Positions 1 to 8,772 of a stretch of DNA of 64,000 nucleotides are shown here, piece by piece. Origin of the DNA: Chlamydiae bacterium CG10_big_fil_rev_8_21_14_0_10_42_34 (GTDB lineage Bacteria; Chlamydiota; Chlamydiia; Chlamydiales; SM23-39). Numbering within the stretch: position 1 is the stretch's first letter; each line of letters opens with the position of its first letter. The position numbers and the translations under genes were made by a program. The notes under the pieces were generated by a model. That model had not been told where the DNA came from, did not search any database, and saw nothing but the letters and a program-made list of their open reading frames with translations. Location of the stretch: the NCBI GenBank assembly GCA_002773795.1, contig PFAD01000013.1, positions 22,903 to 86,902 on the forward strand. The letters are read 5' to 3'.

Positions 1-1
1 A

Positions 2-1306
2 TTCAAAACAGAAAAGGCCGATCCTGCGCTGAAGCATTTGATGACTATGCTCCAAAAGGGATCGTTTGAAAGCGATTTACAAAATCAATGGCTTGATCGA
101 TCCTCTAACCTTCCCCGATTTTTCTACCTTTTAGAAACCCTAAGAAAAGAGTCTTTTTTATCCTTTACTTTATACGATGAGGACGGCCCCTTGGGCTCTT
201 TCATTCCTCATAAAAACTGTCAGATTGAAACTAAACATTCTGAGCTATCTGAAGACTTTTTACAAAATTCAACCTTTCAACTTTCTCGTTTTGCCTTCAT
301 TCGAAGGAAAGATAAATTTTTGATTTGTGAATCTCCCTTATCGAAAATGTTTATACAAATTTTAGAAAATCGCTTCCTCGATATTTTATTGGCTCTGAGT
401 GAACCTACGAAGGTTCAACAACTTCAAAAAAAGCTACCAACGGTCTCAAAAGAGTGTTTAATTAAAGCACTTCAATTCCTTTACCAAAGTTCATTTTTAG
501 CATCTGATGACGAAAAGTTGCCTACTTGGGACTTTCAAGATGCGCTCTTTCATACAAGAAGCAGAAGAGGAAGACACAGTGACCCAACCGCAACAATGTT
601 TCGTTTTTTGGACACAATCCCACCGCTCCCTCCTATTAAAAAATTCCCAAACGCAAAAGATTCAGATTGGATTCCCCTCGCTAAGCCCGACATAGACTTA
701 CTCATGCAAAAAGACCTCCCCTTTTCTTACGTACTTGAAACGCGCCGCTCCATTCGCACGCAAGGTCAGACCTTTATTTCATTGGAGCAACTGGGAGAAT
801 TTTTGTATCGAGTTGCTCGCATTAAAGGAGTGAAAGAGGCCAACCACTACGAAGCCACCCGAAGACCCTATCCAGGAGGAGGGGCATGCTATGAACTAGA
901 AATATATCCATTGATTCATCAGTGCTCAGGAATTTCCTCCGGGCTCTACTACTATCATCCAAAAAACCATTCCTTATTACTCTTAACAAAAGAGTCTCAG
1001 CATACAAATAAGATCCTTTATGCTGCATCAGCAAGTATTAACAGCAAAGAACCCTCCCAAATCCTATTTTTAATTGCTGCGCGCTTTGGACGTATGAATT
1101 GGAAGTATCAGTCTATGGCTTATGCGACGATCATGAAAGATACAGGAGTCTTAATGCAAACGATGTACCTTGTTGCAACTGCTATGGGACTTGCCCCATG
1201 TTCTGTAGGCAATGGCGATTCAGATCTATTCAGCAAAATCACTAAAATCCCCTATTTTGAAGAAACCACAGTTGGAGAATTTATCCTTGGATCAAAAACA
1301 ACATGA
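2..1306 (+). CDS. SagB-type (ThcOx/nitroreductase-fold) peptide dehydrogenase, 5' end outside window
   Basis: The C-terminal half (roughly the last 200 residues) has the flavin nitroreductase-like fold of SagB/thiazoline oxidases: a TRRSIR stretch, the YPGGGACYELEIY segment, a Y(Y)YHP segment, and a final helix region with GLAPCSVG. The N-terminal 170 residues look like the winged-helix-like front domain of SagB proteins in RiPP clusters. The reading frame is open back to base 2, and the first Met codon at 41 has no good ribosome binding site, so the gene almost certainly starts upstream of the window. SagB enzymes are FMN-dependent and oxidise azolines to azoles in peptide natural products. 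No YcaO cyclodehydratase is visible here, but one could lie upstream. The gene overlaps or abuts the next gene and belongs to the RiPP locus that continues to 9236. Confidence 0.8.
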   Translation, partial: FKTEKADPALKHLMTMLQKGSFESDLQNQWLDRSSNLPRFFYLLETLRKESFLSFTLYDEDGPLGSFIPHKNCQIETKHSELSEDFLQNSTFQLSRFAFIRRKDKFLICESPLSKMFIQILENRFLDILLALSEPTKVQQLQKKLPTVSKECLIKALQFLYQSSFLASDDEKLPTWDFQDALFHTRSRRGRHSDPTATMFRFLDTIPPLPPIKKFPNAKDSDWIPLAKPDIDLLMQKDLPFSYVLETRRSIRTQGQTFISLEQLGEFLYRVARIKGVKEANHYEATRRPYPGGGACYELEIYPLIHQCSGISSGLYYYHPKNHSLLLLTKESQHTNKILYAASASINSKEPSQILFLIAARFGRMNWKYQSMAYATIMKDTGVLMQTMYLVATAMGLAPCSVGNGDSDLFSKITKIPYFEETTVGEFILGSKTT

Positions 1307-2162
1307 TATCCCCTGGAAACATTTAATAGACCCCGCCCAATTTCCAAAATTGGGCTTTTCTACCCTCCCTATTTCTATCGACGAATCCCAAATCCACGAA
1401 GCTTATCAGGCTTTAAACCAAATACTTGAGCTACGCGCTGGCAATCTATACAGCAAAGAGTTTGAACAGATCGATGAAATCATCGCTTTTTTTGTGAAAA
1501 ACATTGCCCTAGTGTCCGTCGAATTTGATCAACCAAAAAAACCCGCCATTTTTTTTAAATATCTTACCGAAGATGCGGACTACTACGCAGCAAAAAATAT
1601 GATTCAACATAACATATCATCATTCCATTATATTTCCGGCCTTTACAATTACATAATTCAAAACCAACAAGAAATAAAAATAAAATCCACTCCAATCATC
1701 TCTTTCTTGAAAATTTTAGACCAAATCACCTCTCATGTTCATAAAAATCTGGAAGGCTTTATAGAACAGATTCAAAAAAGGATGAAATGCTCTATCTCAT
1801 TAAAAATTTGGCGACATGAATATAGGCAAAATCAAGGACTTTTGCTTCCCATGCATTTTGATCGATCTGCTTTTACTGTCCTCGTCCACACACTAAATCC
1901 GGGGGCAGAGTGTTTGCAGATTTATCCGAATAAAGGGTTGCGCGAGGAAAAAGAAATATTTAGCAAATCACGTCCATTTCCCTTAGAAAAGTCTGACTTT
2001 CCTCTTTTGATTGCGGGCCAATATGCGAAAGAACTCTTTAATATTGAACCCACTCCCCATTACTTAAATGCAAATAGTGACTCAAAATCAGACAAAAAAA
2101 AGCACGCAAGATACTCCGTAGTCTTTTTTATTGGACGCCATAACAATTCTCCGATCATATAA
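1272..2162 (+). CDS. Probable 2-oxoglutarate/Fe(II)-dependent oxygenase of the RiPP locus
   Basis: The protein carries the ordered signature of the double-stranded beta-helix 2OG oxygenases. An HxD pair lies in MHFDRSAFTVLVH, a distal His in PTPHYLN, and an Arg-x-Ser 2OG-binding pair in ARYSVVFFIG close to the C-terminus, as in the isopenicillin N synthase-like group. The start is uncertain. An ATG at 1212 would overlap the SagB gene by 95 bases, while TTG codons at 1272 and 1287 give a short overlap, and I chose 1272. Its position directly after the SagB gene and before the exporter suggests hydroxylation or oxidative tailoring of the exported peptide, which is inference. It could instead act on a small molecule. 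The first 120 residues are not recognised. Confidence 0.6.
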   Translation: MENLSLDQKQHDIPWKHLIDPAQFPKLGFSTLPISIDESQIHEAYQALNQILELRAGNLYSKEFEQIDEIIAFFVKNIALVSVEFDQPKKPAIFFKYLTEDADYYAAKNMIQHNISSFHYISGLYNYIIQNQQEIKIKSTPIISFLKILDQITSHVHKNLEGFIEQIQKRMKCSISLKIWRHEYRQNQGLLLPMHFDRSAFTVLVHTLNPGAECLQIYPNKGLREEKEIFSKSRPFPLEKSDFPLLIAGQYAKELFNIEPTPHYLNANSDSKSDKKKHARYSVVFFIGRHNNSPII

Positions 2163-2360
2163 GTAGAAGATAGAAAATAATGAACCTATTTAAACACTAA
2201 ACTTTTTGCCCTCAAATTCACCACTTTAACTCTTCATAAATTTCTTCGGACATATTAATTCTCTTTACGCGATAGAATCATTTCCTTTTTTCAAACAACC
2301 TATCTCTGCCAGCCAAACCATTTGCAATTTATTTCCCAAACCAATACACAAATAATTAAG

Positions 2361-3299
2361 ATGGAACCTACTGACAAGAAGCGTCTAGCAAAAATCACAT
2401 CCCTAGAAAACCTAGAAAAAATGCTTACCGTCGTTAGCATAAGAGGTTGGTCTTTATTGCTCTTTTTTATCCTCCTTATTACTAGCATTATTATTTGGTC
2501 CGTTGTAGGAAAAATCCCCATTACAACTTCTGGAGAGTCGATCACCTTAGATCCAAACAACACCTTTGCCATTCGGAGCGAAACAAGCGCATTTGTAAAA
2601 CAAATTCTGAAAATTGGTGGTGAAAAAGTTCAAAAAGGGGAAATTCTTGTTATTTTAGACAGCACAGAGTTGTCCACCAAAATAAACGACACCAAAAACA
2701 ACATTTTATTCTTGGAAAAAACGGGCTCAGAAAATTCGGAGAAGCTTTTTTTACTGAAAAACTCCTTAAAAGACCTTCAAAAACAAGCAAAAGAGCTTGT
2801 TATCAAATCACCTGCAGATGGGCTTGTTGTATGGGTTGATTTAAACGTTGGAGATCAAGTTGTCCCTAATGATCTTTTGCTCACCGTTCAAGGCAACTCC
2901 TCACCCGACACAATTGAAATTTTCGCCTTTATCCCCCTTAGCTCAGGACAACTCGTTCAACCTGGGATGAAAACAAGGTGTTCTCTCAATATTTACCGCT
3001 CAGAAAAGTATGGTCTCGTTCGAGGAACCGTTCAACGTGTGATGCCTTATCCAATCAGCGCTGACGAGTATTTCATGCAAAAAATCCCTTCTTCGCGACT
3101 CAAAGAACACTTGCTCGGCGGGGATAATATTTTAGTTGTGGTTAAACCTGATCTAGATCCAAACACCTATTCTGGGTTCAACTGGACCTCAAAAAACAGC
3201 CCCCATTCCAAAATAGAACCTCTCCTGCTAGGAACCACCCAAATTATTTTGGACGAAATCAAGCCAATTTCTTATATCATCCCCCGATTTGGAAATTAA
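2361..3299 (+). CDS. NHLM-type secretion protein, HlyD-like membrane fusion subunit
   Basis: An N-terminal cytoplasmic stretch is followed by one transmembrane segment (about residues 32-55) and then a short biotinyl-lipoyl/HlyD-type hairpin (ILKIGGEKVQKGEILVILD and, after a coiled coil, SPADGLVVWVDLNVGDQV). At about 312 residues it is short for HlyD proteins, which fits the secretion protein of NHLM bacteriocin systems. It would link the two inner-membrane ABC transporters to the periplasm or outer membrane. The chosen ATG at 2361 gives MEPTDKK; a TTG at 2322 is an alternative. It ends one base before the peptidase-transporter gene, so the genes are co-transcribed. Confidence 0.8.
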   Translation: MEPTDKKRLAKITSLENLEKMLTVVSIRGWSLLLFFILLITSIIIWSVVGKIPITTSGESITLDPNNTFAIRSETSAFVKQILKIGGEKVQKGEILVILDSTELSTKINDTKNNILFLEKTGSENSEKLFLLKNSLKDLQKQAKELVIKSPADGLVVWVDLNVGDQVVPNDLLLTVQGNSSPDTIEIFAFIPLSSGQLVQPGMKTRCSLNIYRSEKYGLVRGTVQRVMPYPISADEYFMQKIPSSRLKEHLLGGDNILVVVKPDLDPNTYSGFNWTSKNSPHSKIEPLLLGTTQIILDEIKPISYIIPRFGN

Positions 3300-5486
3300 A
3301 TGAGATTTTTTTCAAGAAATTCGTCTAAAAACAAAAGAGTCAAAACCCCAACAATTATCCAATTCCAAGCAATTGAATGTGGTGCTGTTTCTTTGTCCAT
3401 TGTTTTGGGCTATTTCGGCAAGTTTGTCCCTATTGAAGAAGTAAGAGTTGAGTGTGGAGTTTCTCGCGATGGGAGCAATGCCTGGAACATCATTCAAGCT
3501 GCCAAGAAATATGGGCTGGATGGGAAAGGAGAAAAGCGAACAGCAGAAGAATTAAAGGAGATCAAGGTTCCTGCTATCTTACTTTGGAAATTTAATCACT
3601 TTCTTGTATTAGAAGGCATCCAAGGAGATCAAGTCTTTCTTAACGACCCTAGCACTGGGCCCAGGAGTCTTTCCTTTGAACAGTTTCAATCCGATTATTC
3701 GGGAGTTGCACTCGTTTTTGAAAAAACCGATCAATTCCAAGAAGGAGGAAAGCCCCTCTCGCTATTTCATCACTTACATGAGAGGCTTAAAGAAATCCCA
3801 GGATCCATATCCTATCTCGTCCTCATAAGCCTTTGCCTTCTTCTTCCAGGCTTTGCAATGCCCGCCTTTTTAATGGCCTTCATCAATACCTTTTTCGGCC
3901 AATATGTGCTTCCCTGGAAATGGGAATTTATGGGCGCTATTTTTCTTACAGCAATCCTTGCTGGCAGCATGGCTTTAACTCGAGGATTTGTTTTAAACCA
4001 CTTAAACAGAAAGCTTTCCCTTTCTTTTTCAAGCCATTTTCTTTGGCACTTGCTCCGCCTTCCCATGAATTTTTATACGCAACGATATACCGCCGAAATT
4101 GCCTATAGAACATCTCTCAACACAGCCGTTGCGCAAACACTTACGGGGCCTGTTACTACGACATTTATTCAACTCCTCCTCATTATTTTTTATGCCATCA
4201 TCATGTTTAGTTACGACATCGCAATCGCCTCGATAGGAATCATATCAGGAACTATTAACTTAATACTCATGAACTCCCTTTTCAAATCGAGAAAAAATGC
4301 CTATGCAGCTCTTCAACAGGACATTACAAGATCTCTAACAGAATCTCTTGGAGGACTTAAAAACATCGAAACAATCAAGGCTAAAGGAATTGAATCTGAT
4401 TTTTTCACAAAGTGGTCTGGCTACTACACAAAAAAAATGAATTCCCTGCAAAGCCTTGGGAAAAAAGATGTTATTTTAACAACAGTTCCCATCGTTTTTC
4501 AATTTATGACCCTGACACTGCTTTTAGGAATTGGATCGATTCGAATTATTGAGGGTAGCTTAACGATTGGCAAATTGATGGCATTGCAGCTGCTCATGAC
4601 GAATTTCTTACTTCCCATCAATAATTTTGTGACATTGAGTTCTCTAATCCAAAATATGAAGCTTAATATCGAAAGGTTAAATGATGTTTTAAAAAATGAC
4701 GCCGACCAAATCTATCTTACAAGAAGACTGAAGCCGAAAGAGACTCACTTAGACAAGCTTTCTGGATCTTTGGAATTTCGCAACGTTTCCTTTCGTTACG
4801 CCCCTCTTTCGCCTCCTGTCATTCAAAATTTAAGCTTTAAAATCGAACCAGGGCAAAGACTTGCCCTTGTTGGCCCCACGGGCAGTGGCAAATCAACAGT
4901 TGCCAAACTTGCCACTGGGCTTTTCTATCCAACTGAAGGGGAAATTCTATATGACAACGTCCCTTTAAAAGACATTTCAATCGATCTGTTTAGAGACTCA
5001 GTTGCAACAGTAAGTCAAGACATCTTTTTATTCACAGGGTCAATCCGCGAAAACATTACTCTTTGGAACGCAAAAGTACCTGACGAGCTATTAGTGGAAG
5101 CTGCCACTGACGCCTCGATACATGAAGATATCCTCATGAGACCTAAAGGATATGATGGAGAACTTGCAGAAGGGGGAAATAATCTAAGCGGCGGTCAAAG
5201 ACAGCGCCTAGAAATAGCCAGAGCGCTCCTTTACAACCCTTCCATTATCATTCTCGACGAAGCAACGAGCGCACTTGATACAAAAACAGAAGAGGTCGTT
5301 TTAGAGCGAATTCGCCAGAGAGGTTGTTCTGCATTAATGATTGCACATAGGCTAAGTACCATTCGAGATTGCAATGAGATCATAGTTTTGGAAAAGGGCG
5401 TGACAGTCCAAAGAGGGTCACACCAGCAACTGAAAAATGAGGAAGGTCTCTACCAAACACTCATCGAAAGTGAGACAGGCTCATGA
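3300..5486 (+). CDS. NHLM-type ABC transporter with N-terminal C39 peptidase
   Basis: Residues 15-145 form a C39 leader peptidase with Gln21, Cys27 (QFQAIECGA), His100 (FNHFLVL) and Asp116 (NDPSTG) in the expected order, so the protease looks active. A six-helix membrane domain follows (about 170-450), then an ATPase with Walker A GPTGSGKST (near 523), signature LSGGQRQR (near 628), Walker B IIILDEATSALD and switch His (AHRLST). Such PCAT transporters cut the leader of a peptide, classically after Gly-Gly, and export the core. Its stop overlaps the start of the next transporter (ATGA), indicating translational coupling, and the two ATPases probably heterodimerise. Its likely substrate is the precursor encoded at 8500-8772. 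Confidence 0.9.
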   Translation: MRFFSRNSSKNKRVKTPTIIQFQAIECGAVSLSIVLGYFGKFVPIEEVRVECGVSRDGSNAWNIIQAAKKYGLDGKGEKRTAEELKEIKVPAILLWKFNHFLVLEGIQGDQVFLNDPSTGPRSLSFEQFQSDYSGVALVFEKTDQFQEGGKPLSLFHHLHERLKEIPGSISYLVLISLCLLLPGFAMPAFLMAFINTFFGQYVLPWKWEFMGAIFLTAILAGSMALTRGFVLNHLNRKLSLSFSSHFLWHLLRLPMNFYTQRYTAEIAYRTSLNTAVAQTLTGPVTTTFIQLLLIIFYAIIMFSYDIAIASIGIISGTINLILMNSLFKSRKNAYAALQQDITRSLTESLGGLKNIETIKAKGIESDFFTKWSGYYTKKMNSLQSLGKKDVILTTVPIVFQFMTLTLLLGIGSIRIIEGSLTIGKLMALQLLMTNFLLPINNFVTLSSLIQNMKLNIERLNDVLKNDADQIYLTRRLKPKETHLDKLSGSLEFRNVSFRYAPLSPPVIQNLSFKIEPGQRLALVGPTGSGKSTVAKLATGLFYPTEGEILYDNVPLKDISIDLFRDSVATVSQDIFLFTGSIRENITLWNAKVPDELLVEAATDASIHEDILMRPKGYDGELAEGGNNLSGGQRQRLEIARALLYNPSIIILDEATSALDTKTEEVVLERIRQRGCSALMIAHRLSTIRDCNEIIVLEKGVTVQRGSHQQLKNEEGLYQTLIESETGS

Positions 5487-8383
5487 ACCATTCAACTCAA
5501 ATCATCGAATTTTTCAAAAGTCAAGCCACTCAACAAACCATGAATGCAGGGATCCCCTTTCCTTTGAATCAAAAAGGGGTAGTTTTTGCAATTGAAAAAG
5601 GGGCTCTTAATCTTTTTATAAAAGATCAAGAGCACTCCCAGCCTGTTTTCTTGGCCCACCTCAGTGAAGGTCTCCTATTTAACTATCACTCAGACGATGA
5701 AAAGCAAACCCATGAAATTTTTGCACTCAGTGAGTTAGATTCCCCTATTTTCTCTATGACAGAAGAGAGCCTCACCCAAATATTAGGCACAAATCAAGAG
5801 CTTCAAGAGCCCTTTTCATTTTATTTGGAAAAATGGATTCATCTCATTGCTCGAAATCTTACAAAACTATTTTCACACGAACCAGATCTTGTGATTTTTC
5901 CCGATCAAAGCTTGGTTTTAACCCAAAATCAAACCCTTTCTGTAAAAAAAGTTGCTCATACTTTAGGAAAAGAAAAACTTTCTTGGATCCGCCCTCTTGA
6001 AGCAAACCTATTTTTTTATGGAAATGACGCTTACACACTCACCCCTTCTGAAGACTACTTTCCTCTCACGCCCCATTTTTGGTTTCAAGGAAAAGAGGAT
6101 GTAAAGGTTGAAGCGATTGATACCTTAAGCTTGATTCACAAACAAAAATGGATTTCTTCCCTTCAGACTTTCCACCGACTCTTTTATCAATATGTTCCTA
6201 TCTACCTACAAAAAAAGTATCAAATTGAACACACCGCTTTAGAAAACCGCAAAGATGAAGAGACAAAAAACTTGACTCTTGCAATTGAAGAGATGGAATC
6301 AGTTGTCCAGACTTCTTTGGAAGCAGGGTCTGCAAAAACAGAGCTGGGGAAAATATGTCAAATTCTTGGCCACCATTTGAAAGTTCAGTTCACAATCCCT
6401 TCTACAAGCGAAGAGATTCTTAAAGATCATGATCAATACCTCGATTTGATCTGTGAAGCCTCTCATATCCGCAAAAGAAAAGTCCTTTTCACACCAAACT
6501 GGTGGCAGGAAGACCATGGGCCACTTCTTGCTTTTTATAAAGAAGGCCCCATTGCCCTGATTAAAAAAGGCAACTATCGAATGCACGATCTAAAAAGCAT
6601 TCAACCTATTACAGCTGCCATTGCAAAAGATTTGCAACCCTTTGCTTACATGTTTTACCCCCCCTTGCCTGAGGATCTTACTCAAGGAAAAGAGCTCATT
6701 TATTTATCTTTAGGCAAATATAGAAAGTATTACATTTATTTGGCACTTTTCAGCTTAGCCGGAACTTTTTTTGCTTTTTTCCCATCTATTGCAACCAAAC
6801 TATTGTTTAATTATGCCGTTCCTGAAAATTCTCATTCTCTTACTTACTACTTGCTTTTGGGACTCCTATTTTCAACAATTGGGATCTCCTTTTTCTATTT
6901 TTTAAAAAACTTCATATTTTTGAAAATCAAAGGGCTTACTATTCACTTTGTCCAAACGTCTATTTGGGATCGGATTCTAAAGTTATCTCCTGCTTTTTTT
7001 CGGAAAAATTCGGTTGGGAACTTCTTTTGGAAGCTTCAGACAATCGAAACAATAAATGATCTATTGGGAGACAGCATAGCGATCCCTTTTTTGAGAGGAA
7101 TTTCCTCCTTTTTTTTCCTGATCATCATGTTTGTTTTTTCCCCACTATTAACGTTGATTGCCTTTGGATTTTCTTTAGTTGGACTCGCCCTTACAATTTT
7201 TTGCGCATCATTCATGATGAGTTATTTTAGAAAATCCTTTGAGCTACAAAAAAAGCTACAAGGGATGCTCATTCAAATGATTGGCGGCGTAGGGAAACTG
7301 AGAGAAGCTGGCGCCGAAAAAAGTGCCTTTGCAAACTGGGCTCATTCATTTACACTGCAAAATATTTTAGACTTAAAAATCTCTAACCTAAAAACAATTG
7401 TGTTCTCTCTTGATAAAGTGTTACCCATTTTATCATTTGGAGGAGTCTATTTGGCCCTTTTTGAATGGATTGGAGTTCAGGGAATTAGCTTGCCCAATTT
7501 TTTAGCCTTTAACATTGCGTTTGGAAGCTATATGTCGAGTATTTATCCTCTATATAACGCGATTATTCAAATGGTTAAAATCATCCCTCTATGGGAAAAC
7601 ACAAAAGAGCTCATTGAAGTACCGCCTGAAGAGACCGAAGAAAAAATTACTCCCGGAAAACTTACTGGAGAAATTCGGCTCAACAATGTGGTCTTTAGCT
7701 ACGCACCTGAGCTTCCACCTGTTTTAAATGGGATTAATATAACTGTTCAACCAAATGAATTTGTGGGGATTGTTGGTCAATCTGGATGTGGCAAATCAAC
7801 GCTAATCCGTCTTCTTTTGGGATTTGAAACACCTCAATCCGGAGCCATATACTACAATGGCAAAGACCTAGAAAAGCTTGACCTTAGAATGGTCCGCAAG
7901 CAGCTCGGAGTGGTTCTTCAGGCTGGCACTATGATGGCAGGCCCACTCTATGAGAACTTAGCCTGTGGAGGTCTTTATAACGAAGGGCAAATTAAGGAGG
8001 CTCTTCGCCTATCTGGTTTAGACGAGCTCTTAGAAGATCTTCCCATGGGACTTCAGACCTTTGTGCAAATGGATGGAGTGAATCTTTCGGGTGGTCAAAA
8101 GCAGCGCGTGCTCCTTGCGAGGGCCCTTCTTGGATCGCCACCAATCCTTATTTTTGATGAGGCAACATCAGCTCTTGACAATCGAACACAAAAAAAGATT
8201 AGCAGCAATATTGAAGAGCTCAACGTGACCCGTATTGTGATTGCGCAAAGGCTCTCAACATTGCAGAACGCCGACCGCATTTATGTATTAAGCGAGGGGA
8301 AAGTGGTTCAAGAAGGGACCTATGAGGAGCTTGGAGGACAAGCGGGGCTTTTTGCCGAAATGCTGGCTCGCCAAAATGTATAA
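5483..8383 (+). CDS. NHLM-type ABC transporter, second subunit without peptidase
   Basis: This 966-residue protein has no C39 domain. Its first 110 residues resemble a cyclic-nucleotide-binding-like jelly roll (LNQKGVVFAIEKGALNLF), followed by a long linker of about 270 residues, a six-helix transporter domain (about 410-700) and an ATPase with Walker A GQSGCGKST (near 765), signature LSGGQKQR (near 868), Walker B LIFDEATSALD and a Q in place of the switch His (IAQRLST). This architecture is that of the second ATP-binding protein of NHLM bacteriocin systems, which always partners a C39-containing transporter and a HlyD-like protein, as here. The loss of the switch His suggests a degenerate ATP site in a heterodimer. 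The gene ends at a hairpin between convergent operons. Confidence 0.88.
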   Translation: MNHSTQIIEFFKSQATQQTMNAGIPFPLNQKGVVFAIEKGALNLFIKDQEHSQPVFLAHLSEGLLFNYHSDDEKQTHEIFALSELDSPIFSMTEESLTQILGTNQELQEPFSFYLEKWIHLIARNLTKLFSHEPDLVIFPDQSLVLTQNQTLSVKKVAHTLGKEKLSWIRPLEANLFFYGNDAYTLTPSEDYFPLTPHFWFQGKEDVKVEAIDTLSLIHKQKWISSLQTFHRLFYQYVPIYLQKKYQIEHTALENRKDEETKNLTLAIEEMESVVQTSLEAGSAKTELGKICQILGHHLKVQFTIPSTSEEILKDHDQYLDLICEASHIRKRKVLFTPNWWQEDHGPLLAFYKEGPIALIKKGNYRMHDLKSIQPITAAIAKDLQPFAYMFYPPLPEDLTQGKELIYLSLGKYRKYYIYLALFSLAGTFFAFFPSIATKLLFNYAVPENSHSLTYYLLLGLLFSTIGISFFYFLKNFIFLKIKGLTIHFVQTSIWDRILKLSPAFFRKNSVGNFFWKLQTIETINDLLGDSIAIPFLRGISSFFFLIIMFVFSPLLTLIAFGFSLVGLALTIFCASFMMSYFRKSFELQKKLQGMLIQMIGGVGKLREAGAEKSAFANWAHSFTLQNILDLKISNLKTIVFSLDKVLPILSFGGVYLALFEWIGVQGISLPNFLAFNIAFGSYMSSIYPLYNAIIQMVKIIPLWENTKELIEVPPEETEEKITPGKLTGEIRLNNVVFSYAPELPPVLNGINITVQPNEFVGIVGQSGCGKSTLIRLLLGFETPQSGAIYYNGKDLEKLDLRMVRKQLGVVLQAGTMMAGPLYENLACGGLYNEGQIKEALRLSGLDELLEDLPMGLQTFVQMDGVNLSGGQKQRVLLARALLGSPPILIFDEATSALDNRTQKKISSNIEELNVTRIVIAQRLSTLQNADRIYVLSEGKVVQEGTYEELGGQAGLFAEMLARQNV

Positions 8384-8385
8384 AT

Positions 8386-8406
8386 TCCCCATTCAAAAAA
8401 TGGGGA
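8386..8406. terminator. Hairpin between convergent RiPP operons
   Basis: An 8-bp stem (TCCCCATT / AATGGGGA) with a 5-nt loop lies just after the stop of the plus-strand transporter operon and about 95 bases past the end of the minus-strand precursor operon. There is no strong uridine run, so termination strength is uncertain. Confidence 0.5.
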
Positions 8407-8499
8407 GATTCATGCGATTTCATAGTAGATTTTTTTACATCTTTAGATCTTTTGCTTTTACTCTCATTGTACCTTTGAAAAAATGAGTGTATTTGCCGC

Positions 8500-8772
8500 T
8501 TATCCTCCGCAGAGCCACTGAGCTTGAGCGGCGGCAATTTTTTTCAATTCTTCTTCAGACATATTTTTTGCATTGATCGGCACCTTGTGGATGACGAGAT
8601 GCAAAGTATCTCCTGTCTCTTCATGAACATGGATCTTGGCATGTGCTGGGACGTTAAATCCCGCCTCTTTTAGCGCAGCTTCTGGGTTTTTCAGCATCTT
8701 TTGTTTAAAAGATGGATCTTTCCATGCGAGCATGTTAATTTTCGTCTCGATTTCTTCTCTTGATTTTTTCAT
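8500..8772 (-). CDS. NHLP (nitrile hydratase-like leader) RiPP precursor peptide
   Basis: The 90-residue product has the hallmarks of the nitrile hydratase alpha-like leader family: WKDPSFKQKMLKNPEAALKE, then VPAHAKIHVHEETGDTLHLV, then MSEEELKKI, ending in AAAQAQWLCGG. The ATG at 8772 has an AAGGGG ribosome binding site and overlaps the stop of the upstream gene (ATGA), so I reject the longer start at 8796. Members of this family are leaders recognised by tailoring enzymes and cut by the C39 transporter, and the matching transporters lie convergently 120 bases away. It is odd that the Gly-Gly is the extreme C-terminus and that Cys88 is the only cysteine, so the core could be as short as about 9 residues, or the Gly-Gly may not be the cleavage site. 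Confidence 0.85.
   Translation of the reverse strand: MKKSREEIETKINMLAWKDPSFKQKMLKNPEAALKEAGFNVPAHAKIHVHEETGDTLHLVIHKVPINAKNMSEEELKKIAAAQAQWLCGG

Noticed and set aside
2218..2253. Minus-strand micro-ORF MSEEIYEELKW resembling the end of an NHLP leader
   Set aside because: Only 11 codons, no clear ribosome binding site and no similarity further upstream; most likely chance.
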